64,000 nucleotides of DNA. Source: JAJPHF01 sp035293805 (lineage in GTDB: Bacteria > Chloroflexota > UBA6077 > JAJPHF01). The stretch's first letter is position 1. Every line of letters begins with the position of its first letter. The position numbers and the translations under genes were made by a program. Of this stretch, positions 33,916 to 42,524 are shown one piece after another. Under the pieces are notes generated by a model. It did not search any database. It saw nothing but the letters and a program-made list of their open reading frames with translations, and had not been told where the DNA came from. Where the stretch lies: the NCBI GenBank assembly GCA_035293805.1, contig DATGMD010000025.1:23019-87018 (forward strand), read 5' to 3'.

Positions 33916-36132
33916 GTGCAGGTCGCAGCCCCCCCTACCCGCGCGGCCGCCGACGTCGCGGTCGACCCGGTGACGTTCGAGGTCATTCGCCACCGCCTGC
34001 TCAGCATCACCGACGAGCAGGCGGCGAAGATCATGGCCATCTCCGGCTCGAAGAACGTGACCGAGATGTCCGACTTCAACGTGGGGCTCTACCTGCCCGA
34101 CGGCTCCGTCGCCACCATGGGCCGCACCATCCTGTTCCATGCCTACTCGATGGCGACGATGGTGCGCTACGTCATGGAGGACTGCGCCGCGAACCCCGGC
34201 ATCGGCCCCGGCGACATGTTCATCGTCAACAACCCCTGGAAGGGGACACTCCACGCCGCGGACATGTGCATCGTGGCGCCGGTGTTCGCCGACGGCCAGC
34301 TGATCTTCTGGTCGGGCGCGCTCATGCACATGGCGGACATCGGCGGCATGCGGCCCGGCAGCTTCTGCCACGACGCCACGGAGTGCTACCAGGAGGGGCT
34401 GCAGCTGCCGCCGCTGAAGCTGGTCGAGGCGGGAACGCTGCGCCAGGACCTCTGGACGATGATCCTCTCGCACAGCCGCATGGCGCCCGCCATGACGCTG
34501 GACCTGAAGGGGCTGATGGCGGCGAACCACGCGGCGGCCGAGGGGCTGGCGAAGCTGGCCGACCGCTACGGGGTCGAGACGCTGTTGGCGGTGATGGCCG
34601 GGCTGATCCGGCTCTCCGAGGAGCGCATGCGCCGCCGGCTCCGCGAGCTGCCCGACGCGACAGTCGAGGCCGTGGGGTATCTCGACTACGACCGCGCGAC
34701 GGGCACCATCCCCGAGGTCGCGCTACGGCTCACGAAGCAGGACGACCGGCTGATCTTCGACTACTCCAGCTCGTCGCCCCAGGTGCCGGCTGCCACGAAC
34801 TGCACCTTCGGCGGGCTGATGGCCGGCGTCTGCGCGGGGCTCCTGCCGACGATCGCCTACGACATTCCCTGGAACCACGGGCTGTATCGCCCGGTCGAGG
34901 TGATCTGCCCGGAGGGTCGCATCTGCAACGCGCGCAAGCCGGCGGCGGTGAGCGCGAACATCGCGGGCGCGGTGTGGGAGGTCGAGATGACCGCCACCAC
35001 GGCGCTGTCGAAGCTCGCCGCCTGCTCGGACGCCTACCTCCGCGAGGCGCAGGCCAGCCCCGCCGGCCGCCCGGGCGGCGGGGGCAGCACCTTCAGCGGC
35101 CTGAACCACCACGGCGAGGCCTTCTCGAACAGCGGGCTGGTGAGCAGCCTGGCCACGGGCGGCGGCGCCTACAGCCACCGGGACGGCGTGTCCACCCAGG
35201 GCCAGCACAACATCGAGCGGACGATCGTGTCCAACGTGGAGTCGATGGAGCTGGACCTGCCGCTGCTCTATCTCTGGCACGGGCTGACCCCGGACGGCGG
35301 CGGCGCCGGCCGCCATCACGGCGGCCTGAGCACCGGCACGGTGTTCATCCCCCACAAGCAGGAGCGGGTCCACGCGCGGGTCGGCGGCTACGTCTGGGAC
35401 GTGCCCGACGCGACGGGCATCTTCGGCGGCTACCTGGGCGGGCTGCCCGACCGGGTGCTGGTCCGCGACTCGGACGTCCAGGAGCACCTGGCGCGGGGAC
35501 GGCTGCCGGACTTCGCGGCCCTCGCCGGGGACACCCTGCGCACCGCCGGCCTGCCGAGCACCGAGATGACGCTGACGCCGCGCGACGTCGTGCTGGCGAT
35601 CTCCGGCTCGGGGGCCGGCTGGGGCGACCCGTTGGACCGCCCGCCGGCAGAGCTGCAGGACGACCTGGATCTCGGCGCCGTGTCCCCCGTGGCGGCCGAG
35701 ACGCTGTACGGCGCCGTGCTCGACCCGGCCGGGCGCGTGGACGTAGCGGCCACGCGGCAGCGGCGCGAGGCGCTGCGGGCGGAGCGCCAGCAGTGGCCTG
35801 CCCGCCGCCCACCGGCGGCTGCGCCGGCCGCCGGCCCGCTAGAGCGGGTCTGCCCCCTGGGCGACCAGCTCGAAGTGGTCCGCGACGCCCGGGGGCAGCA
35901 CTGGACGCGCTGCCGCTGCGGCCACGTGCTCGCGCTCGCCCGCGAGAACTGGCGTGAGTACGCCGGGTGCAGCGTGGCCGCGCCCGGGGAGATCAGCCCG
36001 CTGCTCCGCTTGAACGCGGCGCTGGAGATTCGCCGCTATAGCTGCCCAGGCTGCGGCCGGCTGCACGCTGTAGACCTCTGCCGGAAGGGCGCGCCCGACC
36101 CCGCCGACATACACCTGGCGCTGGCGCGCTGA
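33916..36132 (+). CDS. Second hydantoinase B-type subunit with fused zinc domain, no HyuA partner
   Basis: This 738-aa paralogue of the protein at 28694-30883 is closely similar along its length, including VDPVTFEVIRHRL, SGSKNVTEMSDFNVGLYLPD and the C-terminal CRCGHVLALARENW and CPGCGRLHAVDLC zinc domain. The GTG start at 33916 has AGGAG upstream. Unlike the first copy, no HyuA gene is adjacent: its neighbours are an SBP and a signal-less SBP-fold protein. It may share the HyuA encoded at 26294, or work without an ATPase subunit. Confidence 0.85.
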   Translation: MQVAAPPTRAAADVAVDPVTFEVIRHRLLSITDEQAAKIMAISGSKNVTEMSDFNVGLYLPDGSVATMGRTILFHAYSMATMVRYVMEDCAANPGIGPGDMFIVNNPWKGTLHAADMCIVAPVFADGQLIFWSGALMHMADIGGMRPGSFCHDATECYQEGLQLPPLKLVEAGTLRQDLWTMILSHSRMAPAMTLDLKGLMAANHAAAEGLAKLADRYGVETLLAVMAGLIRLSEERMRRRLRELPDATVEAVGYLDYDRATGTIPEVALRLTKQDDRLIFDYSSSSPQVPAATNCTFGGLMAGVCAGLLPTIAYDIPWNHGLYRPVEVICPEGRICNARKPAAVSANIAGAVWEVEMTATTALSKLAACSDAYLREAQASPAGRPGGGGSTFSGLNHHGEAFSNSGLVSSLATGGGAYSHRDGVSTQGQHNIERTIVSNVESMELDLPLLYLWHGLTPDGGGAGRHHGGLSTGTVFIPHKQERVHARVGGYVWDVPDATGIFGGYLGGLPDRVLVRDSDVQEHLARGRLPDFAALAGDTLRTAGLPSTEMTLTPRDVVLAISGSGAGWGDPLDRPPAELQDDLDLGAVSPVAAETLYGAVLDPAGRVDVAATRQRREALRAERQQWPARRPPAAAPAAGPLERVCPLGDQLEVVRDARGQHWTRCRCGHVLALARENWREYAGCSVAAPGEISPLLRLNAALEIRRYSCPGCGRLHAVDLCRKGAPDPADIHLALAR

Positions 36133-36158
36133 CGCGGCGCGCGGGAGGAGGCCAACCG

Positions 36159-37118
36159 ATGAGCACGCTGAACGTGCTGTACCGCGACGTGGACCGCATG
36201 CCGTACCTGCTCACGCTGCGCCAGTGCGCGGCGGACCGCGGCCTGACGCTGAATCTCGTGCGCAGCTCGCCGGCGTATCCGGGCTGGGCCGAGCGCCTGG
36301 AGGGCGGCGACGTGGACGTGATCGCCGAGAACTACTGGGGGCTCCAGACCTACCGCGCCCGAGGCTCGCCGTTCGTCACGCTGGCCTCGGTCGTCAGCCG
36401 CATGACGGAGATGCTGGTCGCCGACGCGAGCGTGCGGACGGTGGACGACCTGCGCGGCAAGCGGCTCGCCGTGCGCGGCGGCGGCCCGCAGTTGTTCCTG
36501 CCGGCGCTCTGGCTCACGGACCAGGGCCTGATGGGCGAGGTGGAGCAGGTGGTCATCCCGGACGAGGAGGTGGGCCGCTGGGGCCACTGGACGAAGGTGG
36601 CCGACGGCACCTGCCAGGCGTGCTTCATGGCGTATCTCTACGCCGACCAGGCGCTGGCCGCCGGGCTGCACGAGGTGCCGACCGAGCCGTACTACTTCGA
36701 GGGGATGAACGTCACGCTGACGACGACCGAGCGCCTCGTCGAGGAGCGCCGCGCGGACCTCCAGGCGCTCGTGGACGCGACGTTCGACGCCACCCGCGTG
36801 TTCAAGACCGACCCTGCCACGGTGCTGGCGATCATGCGCGGCGAGTGCCGCGAGCTGCTGGCGGAGCACTTCGACGTGAGCGCCGACGCGCAGATCGTAA
36901 GGCTCTACGAGATCCTGCGCGACGAGCTGGCGGACGTGCCGGTGCCGACGCTCGCGGGGGTGCGCAACGCGCTCCGCATCGTGCGCGGCGAGCCCGCGGG
37001 GCGGCCGCAGCGCGGCAGCGCGCACTACGAGGACAACGTCGTGCCCGAGAGCTTCAATCCGCTGCTGATGTGGGACCTCAGCTTTGCCCGCGCGGCGCAG
37101 CGCGCTCGCGGCCAATAA
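36159..37118 (+). CDS. Signal-less SBP-fold (NMT1/THI5-like) protein
   Basis: This 319-aa homologue of the protein at 5193-6119 also lacks a signal peptide (MSTLNVLYRDVDRMPY). The shared block GRWGHWTKVADGTCQACF and the end FNPLLMWDLSFAR match NPLSVWDLHWLR in the other copy. GGGAGGAGG precedes the ATG. It lies 26 nt after the HyuB-gamma gene and 19 nt before RidA, so it is part of the catabolic operon. It is probably a cytoplasmic ligand-binding or enzymatic protein; the fold includes THI5 and phthalate-pathway decarboxylases. Confidence 0.7.
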   Translation: MSTLNVLYRDVDRMPYLLTLRQCAADRGLTLNLVRSSPAYPGWAERLEGGDVDVIAENYWGLQTYRARGSPFVTLASVVSRMTEMLVADASVRTVDDLRGKRLAVRGGGPQLFLPALWLTDQGLMGEVEQVVIPDEEVGRWGHWTKVADGTCQACFMAYLYADQALAAGLHEVPTEPYYFEGMNVTLTTTERLVEERRADLQALVDATFDATRVFKTDPATVLAIMRGECRELLAEHFDVSADAQIVRLYEILRDELADVPVPTLAGVRNALRIVRGEPAGRPQRGSAHYEDNVVPESFNPLLMWDLSFARAAQRARGQ

Positions 37119-37137
37119 CGATCTATTGGGAGGCGCG

Positions 37138-37533
37138 ATGAACCGCGAGACGATCCCGACGCCCGCGGGCGGCCCCGAGCGCATGGACGGCATGGTGACG
37201 GGCGTGAAGGCCGGGGGGTTCGTCTTCTTCTCGGCGATCCGCGGCCGCAACCCCGTCACCAACAAGAGCAGCGACGACACCGCCGAGCAGGCGCGGCAGG
37301 CGTTCGAGAACCTGAAGGTGCTCTGCGCGGGCGCGGGCATCACGCTGCAGCACGTCGTGAAGGTGACGCTCTACCTGAGTGACCTGAAGTACCGCAAGGC
37401 GTTTCACGAGGTGTGGATGGAGTACTTCCCCGCGAACCCCCCGGCCCGCATCGCCGTGCAGGTGGCCGACGCGAGCGCGAGCCCCGGCGGCAACTCGCAC
37501 TTCGCGCTCGACGTGGTCGCGCTGGCCGAGTAA
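37138..37533 (+). CDS. RidA/YjgF/UK114 family protein
   Basis: This 131-aa RidA-family member has DDTAEQARQAFENLKVLC and VVKVTLYLSDL in the usual places, and PPARIAVQV carries the Arg that binds the carboxylate of imine or enamine intermediates. GGGAGG precedes the ATG. RidA proteins hydrolyse reactive imines or have related hydrolase roles. Placement between an SBP-fold gene and a UbiD-type gene suggests a specialised catabolic deaminase or tautomerase-like step rather than housekeeping. Confidence 0.9.
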   Translation: MNRETIPTPAGGPERMDGMVTGVKAGGFVFFSAIRGRNPVTNKSSDDTAEQARQAFENLKVLCAGAGITLQHVVKVTLYLSDLKYRKAFHEVWMEYFPANPPARIAVQVADASASPGGNSHFALDVVALAE

Positions 37534-37626
37534 ACCGGCGCCCCGCCCTCTTGCGATCCTCCCTTCCCTGCCGCCATGATTGGGGACCAGGGGCGGTCGT
37601 CGGCCGGATCGCGGAAGGAGAGACGC

Positions 37627-39066
37627 ATGCCGAACGATCTGCGGCGCTTCCTCGCGGCGCTCCAGTCCCAGCCGGGCGACCTCGTGGAGATCGACCGCGT
37701 CGTGCGGCCGGACGCGTTCGAGGTGACCGCGCTGCTCAAGCAGCTCGACGAGCGCCGCCGCTACCCGGCCGTCCTCTTCCGCCACCCGACCGACCAGTAC
37801 GGCCAGCCAAGCCCCTTCGCCATCCTGAGCAACGTCTACGCCACGCGCGCCCGCTGCGGGCTGATGCTCGGGGTCGCTCCCGCCACCCCCTACCGCGAGG
37901 TCAGCCTGGCCTATCAGCGCGCGTCGCACCAGCGGCTCAACCCCGTCACGGTGCCGGCGGCCGACGCGCCCGTCCACGAGACGGTGTGGCAGGGGGCCGA
38001 CGCCGACGTGGGCCGCCTGCCCATCGTGCGCCACTGGGCCATGGACTTCGGTCCCGTGCTCACCATGCCCCACGTCATGCGGTCGCGCGAGGGGTGGTAC
38101 GACCTGTCGTTCGCCAAGACCTTCTACAAGTGGGACCCGCGACAGATGGTCGTCAGCATCCACACCCGGGACCTGAGCCGCATCCTGAAGGAGTACGAGG
38201 ACCGCGACGAGCCGGCGCCGATCGTGAACGTGCTCGGCCACCACCCGGCGCTCGGGCTGGGCGTTATGGCGCGCACGCCATCGGGCGCCGACGACTACGA
38301 GCACCTCGGCCCGTTCCTGGGCGAGCCCTTGCGGCTCACGCCGTCGGTCACCTGGGGCGACCGCTTCCTGGTGCCGGCCGACGCGGAGATCGTGATCGAG
38401 GGCGAGATTCCGCCCGGCCAGCGCGACGTGTGCGACCCGTTCGGGGAGGTGGCGGGCCTCTACCAGGCCCAGTGCCTGCGCCCGCTGTTCGACGTGAAGG
38501 CGATCACCTTCCGCCACGGCGCGATCATGCAGGACATCTTCTCGGGCTGCCGCGACGGCTACCTGGGCTTCCATGCGATCCCGCGCGAGGCCGCGCTGGA
38601 GGACGCCCTACGCCCGCAGTTCCCCAACCTGGCGGCCATCCACGTGCCCACCTCGGGCTCCGGCATGCGCGCGGCGTATATCGCCGTGCGCGACGCGCAG
38701 CCCGGGCAGGTGGATGCTATCGCGCGGGCGGTGTTCGCGACCATGACGTTCGGCATGCAGCTGGTCATCGTCGTGGACGCCGAGATCGACGTGTTCGACG
38801 AGGACCAGGTGCTGTGGGCGGTACACACCTACACTGATCCCGCGCGCGGCATCCGGCCGTTCGCGGGTGAGGCGCGGCAGCACCTGAGCTTCGTGCCCCG
38901 CTCCGGCTTCGGCACGACGAACTGGGGCACCCACAAGCTGGTAATCGACGCCACTCGCCCGCGCGACTTCCCGTTCGGCGCGCGGCTGACGCTCCCGGAC
39001 GAGGCGATGGCGCGCGTGCGCCTGGACGACTACCTGCCGAGCGCGGCGCCGGCGGAGGTGGGCTGA
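37627..39066 (+). CDS. UbiD-family prenylated-FMN decarboxylase
   Basis: This 479-aa UbiD-type protein has DLRRFLAALQSQPGDLVEID at the N-terminus, a central ILKEYEDRDEPAP segment and EGEIPPGQRDVCDPFGEVAG, which holds the acidic residues around the prenylated flavin. UbiD enzymes reversibly (de)carboxylate aromatic or alpha,beta-unsaturated acids and need UbiX-made prFMN; no ubiX is in the window. AAGGAGA precedes the ATG at 37627, chosen over an upstream frame from 37576. It is followed after 3 nt by a zinc-ribbon gene and then a Rieske oxygenase. Confidence 0.9.
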   Translation: MPNDLRRFLAALQSQPGDLVEIDRVVRPDAFEVTALLKQLDERRRYPAVLFRHPTDQYGQPSPFAILSNVYATRARCGLMLGVAPATPYREVSLAYQRASHQRLNPVTVPAADAPVHETVWQGADADVGRLPIVRHWAMDFGPVLTMPHVMRSREGWYDLSFAKTFYKWDPRQMVVSIHTRDLSRILKEYEDRDEPAPIVNVLGHHPALGLGVMARTPSGADDYEHLGPFLGEPLRLTPSVTWGDRFLVPADAEIVIEGEIPPGQRDVCDPFGEVAGLYQAQCLRPLFDVKAITFRHGAIMQDIFSGCRDGYLGFHAIPREAALEDALRPQFPNLAAIHVPTSGSGMRAAYIAVRDAQPGQVDAIARAVFATMTFGMQLVIVVDAEIDVFDEDQVLWAVHTYTDPARGIRPFAGEARQHLSFVPRSGFGTTNWGTHKLVIDATRPRDFPFGARLTLPDEAMARVRLDDYLPSAAPAEVG

Positions 39067-39069
39067 GCG

Positions 39070-39261
39070 ATGGAGCGGGTCTTCTGGGTCGAGTGCCCCG
39101 CCTGCCACGGGCGGTTCTACGCCAACTACGACGAGCTGCGGCACGCCGGGGTGGCGCTGTTCTGTCCCTTCTGCCACGCGCGCTTCCTGCCCGACGCCGC
39201 CGCCTGGCTCGACGATCGCCCCGAGCCTGCCGCGTCGGGGCAGGCCGTGGTACAAGGGTGA
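39070..39261 (+). CDS. Small zinc-ribbon protein
   Basis: This 63-aa protein has two Cys pairs, CPACHGRF near residue 9 and CPFCHARF near 32, so it should bind one zinc. It starts 3 nt after the UbiD-type stop and probably depends on coupled translation. The partial gene at the right end of the window has the same CP-x-CH and CPFC pattern. Function unknown; an accessory to the UbiD or Rieske enzymes is possible. Confidence 0.75.
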   Translation: MERVFWVECPACHGRFYANYDELRHAGVALFCPFCHARFLPDAAAWLDDRPEPAASGQAVVQG

Positions 39262-39320
39262 CGGCATCGCGGGCCGAGGCGCCGCCGCGGGCGAGCGCGC
39301 CGAGGCGCTAGGAGGGAGCA

Positions 39321-40454
39321 ATGCTGACCCCGGAAGAGAACGAGCGGATCACGCGCGTCGGGCCGGGCACGCCCTGCGGCGCGCTGCTGCGGCGGTACTG
39401 GCAGCCGATCGCCATCGCCAGCGAGCTGACGCCCGAGCAGCCGAAGAAGCGCGTCCGGGTCCTGGGCGAAGACCTGGTCGTCTATCGCAACGGCCAGGGG
39501 GGCTACGGCTGCGTGGCCGAGCAGTGCCCCCACCGCGGCGTGTCGCTGTACTACGGGTTCGTCGAGGACGACGGGATTCGCTGCGCCTACCACGGCTGGA
39601 AGTTCGACGGCTGCGGCCGCTGTCTGGAGCAGCCGTTCGAGCCGGCCGGGAGCACCTACAAGGAGCGGGTGCGCCTCAAGTCGTACCCGTTGCAGAAGAT
39701 GGCTGGCCTGCTGTTCGCGTACATGGGCCCGGAGCCCGCGCCGCTCCTGCCGCGCTGGGACGTGGTGGCGCGCGAGGACGGCACGCGCCGGATAGAGATA
39801 CGGCCGACGCTGACCTGCAACTGGCTCCAGGCCCAGGAGAACACGGCCGACACGGTCCACACGTACTACTTGCACGGCCACATGATGAAGACCCAGGGGC
39901 TGCGGGGCGGCGAGTACTACTACCGCCCCATCGAGGACTACGGGTGGGAGCTGTGCGAGTGGGGGCTGAGCAAGTGGTGCCGCTACGGTGGCGACCGCCC
40001 GGAGCTGGAGATCCGGCCGCCGCTGCTGTTCCCCAACCTGCTGCGCATCCCGGCCCTCGGCGAGGAGTGCCTGCACTGGCGGGTGCCGGTCGACGACACG
40101 CGGACGAACATCATCATGGTCGCCTTCCGCCCCTCGCCGGACGGCGCGCGCGTGGAGCAGCCCGAAGACCCGCCGGTGCGGTACCTGCCGTCGCCCATCG
40201 GCCCGGATGGCGAGTACGACCTGTCGACCTTCGACGCCCAGGACCGGATGGCGTGGGAGACGCAGGGCGCTCTCTACGACCGCTCGCAGGAGCACCTGGG
40301 CGCCACCGACCGGGGCATCATCATGTTCCGCAAGCTGTTGCTCGACCAGATCGCCGTGGTCGAGCAGGGCGGCGACCCGATCGCGCTGATCCGCGATCCG
40401 GCGCGGAACGAGCTGATCGTGTTCGAGTCGAGCAGCAACATCCTGGTGTCCTAG
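39321..40454 (+). CDS. Rieske non-heme iron oxygenase, phthalate-dioxygenase-like
   Basis: This 377-aa single-component oxygenase has the Rieske 2Fe-2S ligands in CPHRG and CAYHGW (residues ~73-97) and the catalytic iron ligands in ENTADTVHTYYLHG (Asp, His, His). Such enzymes hydroxylate or O-demethylate aromatic acids with electrons from a separate reductase, which is not encoded nearby. AGGAGG precedes the ATG. It ends the plus-strand operon. Its closest relative in the window is the oxygenase at 59161-60363. Confidence 0.9.
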   Translation: MLTPEENERITRVGPGTPCGALLRRYWQPIAIASELTPEQPKKRVRVLGEDLVVYRNGQGGYGCVAEQCPHRGVSLYYGFVEDDGIRCAYHGWKFDGCGRCLEQPFEPAGSTYKERVRLKSYPLQKMAGLLFAYMGPEPAPLLPRWDVVAREDGTRRIEIRPTLTCNWLQAQENTADTVHTYYLHGHMMKTQGLRGGEYYYRPIEDYGWELCEWGLSKWCRYGGDRPELEIRPPLLFPNLLRIPALGEECLHWRVPVDDTRTNIIMVAFRPSPDGARVEQPEDPPVRYLPSPIGPDGEYDLSTFDAQDRMAWETQGALYDRSQEHLGATDRGIIMFRKLLLDQIAVVEQGGDPIALIRDPARNELIVFESSSNILVS

Positions 40455-40513
40455 CCGCCGCTCACCCGTTTGCTCCGCGGGCATGGTGCGCCCGCACACT
40501 CTCGGGTCGCGCG

Positions 40514-41191
40514 TCAGCGCGGCGCCGTGACGCCCACCTGGGCGCAGAACTCGCGGACCGGGCAGGTCGAGCAGTGGGGGTGCTGCGCCGTGCAGACGTG
40601 CTTGCCGAACGGGATGAGCAAGCGGTTAAGCTCGGTCCAGTACTGCCGCGGGAGCTTGGCTTCGAGCGCCGCGAGCGTCTGCTCGGGCGTCCGCGCGTGG
40701 ACGTAGCCCCAGCGGTTGGTGACGCGGTGGACGTGGACGTCGACCGCGATGCGGGGCTGGCCGCAGGCGATCGCCAGCACCAGGTTGGCGCACTTCGGGC
40801 CGACGCCCGCGAACCCGCGCAGCACGGCGTCGTCGCAGGGCAGCACGCCGGCGTGCTCGTCGACGATGCGGCGCGCGATCGCCTGGATCTGCGGGGCCTT
40901 GGCCTGATGGTAGGTCGACGGCCGGATCCACTGGTCGATCTCGTCCGGCGGGAGCCGGCTCAGCTCGGCCGGGGTACGAGCATGGTGAAACAGCTCGCGT
41001 GCCACCGACTCGGTCACCTCGTCGCGCGTGCGAATCGAGATGATGCAGGCGACGAGCTGCTCGAACGGCGTCGTGAAGCCCTGGTCGGCCAGCGCGAACA
41101 GCGCGGGCAGCGGGTAGGGGCGCACCGCCTGGCGGATGCGGCGCATCACCTCGTCGACGTCGAACGGTACTTTGGCCGGCTCAGCACTCAT
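40514..41191 (-). CDS. nth: Endonuclease III (DNA glycosylase/AP lyase)
   Basis: This 225-aa helix-hairpin-helix glycosylase has GVGPKCANLVL with the catalytic Lys, the catalytic Asp in AVDVHVHRV, and a C-terminal CTAQHPHC-STC-PVREFC cluster with exact C-X6-C-X2-C-X5-C spacing for [4Fe-4S]. It removes oxidised pyrimidines and cleaves abasic sites. It lies 27 nt downstream of the ornithine cyclodeaminase-like gene on the same strand, and no clear Shine-Dalgarno precedes its ATG. It is the only obvious housekeeping gene in the window. Confidence 0.95.
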   Translation of the reverse strand: MSAEPAKVPFDVDEVMRRIRQAVRPYPLPALFALADQGFTTPFEQLVACIISIRTRDEVTESVARELFHHARTPAELSRLPPDEIDQWIRPSTYHQAKAPQIQAIARRIVDEHAGVLPCDDAVLRGFAGVGPKCANLVLAIACGQPRIAVDVHVHRVTNRWGYVHARTPEQTLAALEAKLPRQYWTELNRLLIPFGKHVCTAQHPHCSTCPVREFCAQVGVTAPR

Positions 41192-41218
41192 AGCCGCAAA
41201 CCACCGAGGGGAACGTCG

Positions 41219-42262
41219 TTACACCTCTACACCCAGCCCCTCGCGCACGGCCAGGTCGTGGACGTAGCGCGCCAGGCCCATGTAGCCGACGCCCTGGTCG
41301 GAGTTCTGCTTGAAGACGGTGATCTGCTGGTCGTCGGTCCGCCCCGGAATGCGTCCCGCCACGAGATCGCCAAGCTGCCCCACGTCGCTCCACCGGAGCA
41401 CCCCGCGCGCCACGGGGTCGAACAGGTCGCCCTGCTCGTCCTGCACGGCCTGGTCGCGGAGCGTCGCTACCACCACGTCGGCCCGGCGCATGACCACGTC
41501 GTCCAGCTCGCGCCGCTTGCTGGCGATGAGGCCCTCCTGCACTAGCTCCTTGTTGCTGCCCACGATGCTGGTCACGTGCTGGCCGGGCTCCAGCCACGCG
41601 CCGTCGAACACCGGCTGGTTCGAGCCGGTGGCGCAGACGACGAGGTCCGCACCGCGGACGACGTCCCGCGGCTGCTCGACCGGGCACAGCTCGGCCGCGA
41701 CGAGCGGCTGCATCTCGGCGCAGAACGCTTGACGATGCGCGCGGTCGCGGCTGTACACGCGCACGGACTCCAACAGACGGATGGCGGCCATCGCGAGCAG
41801 GTGGCGCCGCGCCTGGCGCCCCGTGCCGAACAGGCCGAGGCGGCGCGCGTCGCCCCGCGCCAGGTGCCGCGTCCCCACCGCCGAGGTGATCGCCGTCTCG
41901 CTGCCAAAGTCCACGCCCGGGCGGTCGATGGGAAAGATCGGCAGGGAGCCCACGATGATCGCCAGGAGGTCGGCAGCCTCGCTGTCGAAGGCCACGTAGA
42001 CGCGCCGAGCGGTACTGGTGTAGCTCTGGTCCTCGGCCGTGAACGCGAACCGCTCGTAGTGCGCGAAGACGCCGGCCACGGCGAGCCCGGGCGCGCCGCC
42101 GTAGTGCAGGGTGAGCCGCCGGTCCTCGGCAAAGACGCGCTGGCGGGGGTGCGCGAACCCCGGCCACGCCGCCTGCTCCCGGTAGCCGGCCTCCGTGGCG
42201 TCGATCACCGCCCGCACGTCCAGGCGCCCGGCGAGGTCTTCCGCGCGGATCAGCAGGGCCAT
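41219..42262 (-). CDS. Ornithine cyclodeaminase/mu-crystallin family protein
   Basis: This 347-aa NAD(P)-dependent family member has the Rossmann motif GLFGTGRQARRHLLAM near residue 135 and ITSIVGSNKEL-like (VTSIVGSNKEL) downstream. The family includes ornithine cyclodeaminase, alanine dehydrogenases and imine reductases. The ATG at 42262 is preferred because GGGAGG lies 7 nt upstream; longer frames lack a ribosome site. It is upstream of nth and divergent from the LLM monooxygenase gene. Confidence 0.85.
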   Translation of the reverse strand: MALLIRAEDLAGRLDVRAVIDATEAGYREQAAWPGFAHPRQRVFAEDRRLTLHYGGAPGLAVAGVFAHYERFAFTAEDQSYTSTARRVYVAFDSEAADLLAIIVGSLPIFPIDRPGVDFGSETAITSAVGTRHLARGDARRLGLFGTGRQARRHLLAMAAIRLLESVRVYSRDRAHRQAFCAEMQPLVAAELCPVEQPRDVVRGADLVVCATGSNQPVFDGAWLEPGQHVTSIVGSNKELVQEGLIASKRRELDDVVMRRADVVVATLRDQAVQDEQGDLFDPVARGVLRWSDVGQLGDLVAGRIPGRTDDQQITVFKQNSDQGVGYMGLARYVHDLAVREGLGVEV

Positions 42263-42524
42263 TGCTTCGCCTCCCACACGTGCGCGGCCAGCCCGCCAGG
42301 GCGCGTTGTTCCAACGAGAGCGAGCCGGACCGCGCGGCGCGCGGCCGTCGCGCTCCCCTATCATACAGCCAGCCGACGGTACGGGCTCGTGCTGCCGCTG
42401 ACCGACACTCGCGCGAGCCTAGCGGCGCTATACGAGCTAGCAACGCTTGCCACGAGAGGGTCTGGGCGCCAAGAGCGCGTGTAGCGCGCACCGACGCGCG
42501 AACAACGGGAGAGCGAGGGTAGCC

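Noticed and set aside
32712..35957. Open frame of over 1000 codons on the plus strand, out of frame with the SBP and HyuB genes
   Set aside because: Arg/Pro/Gly-rich shadow of two conserved genes in another frame.
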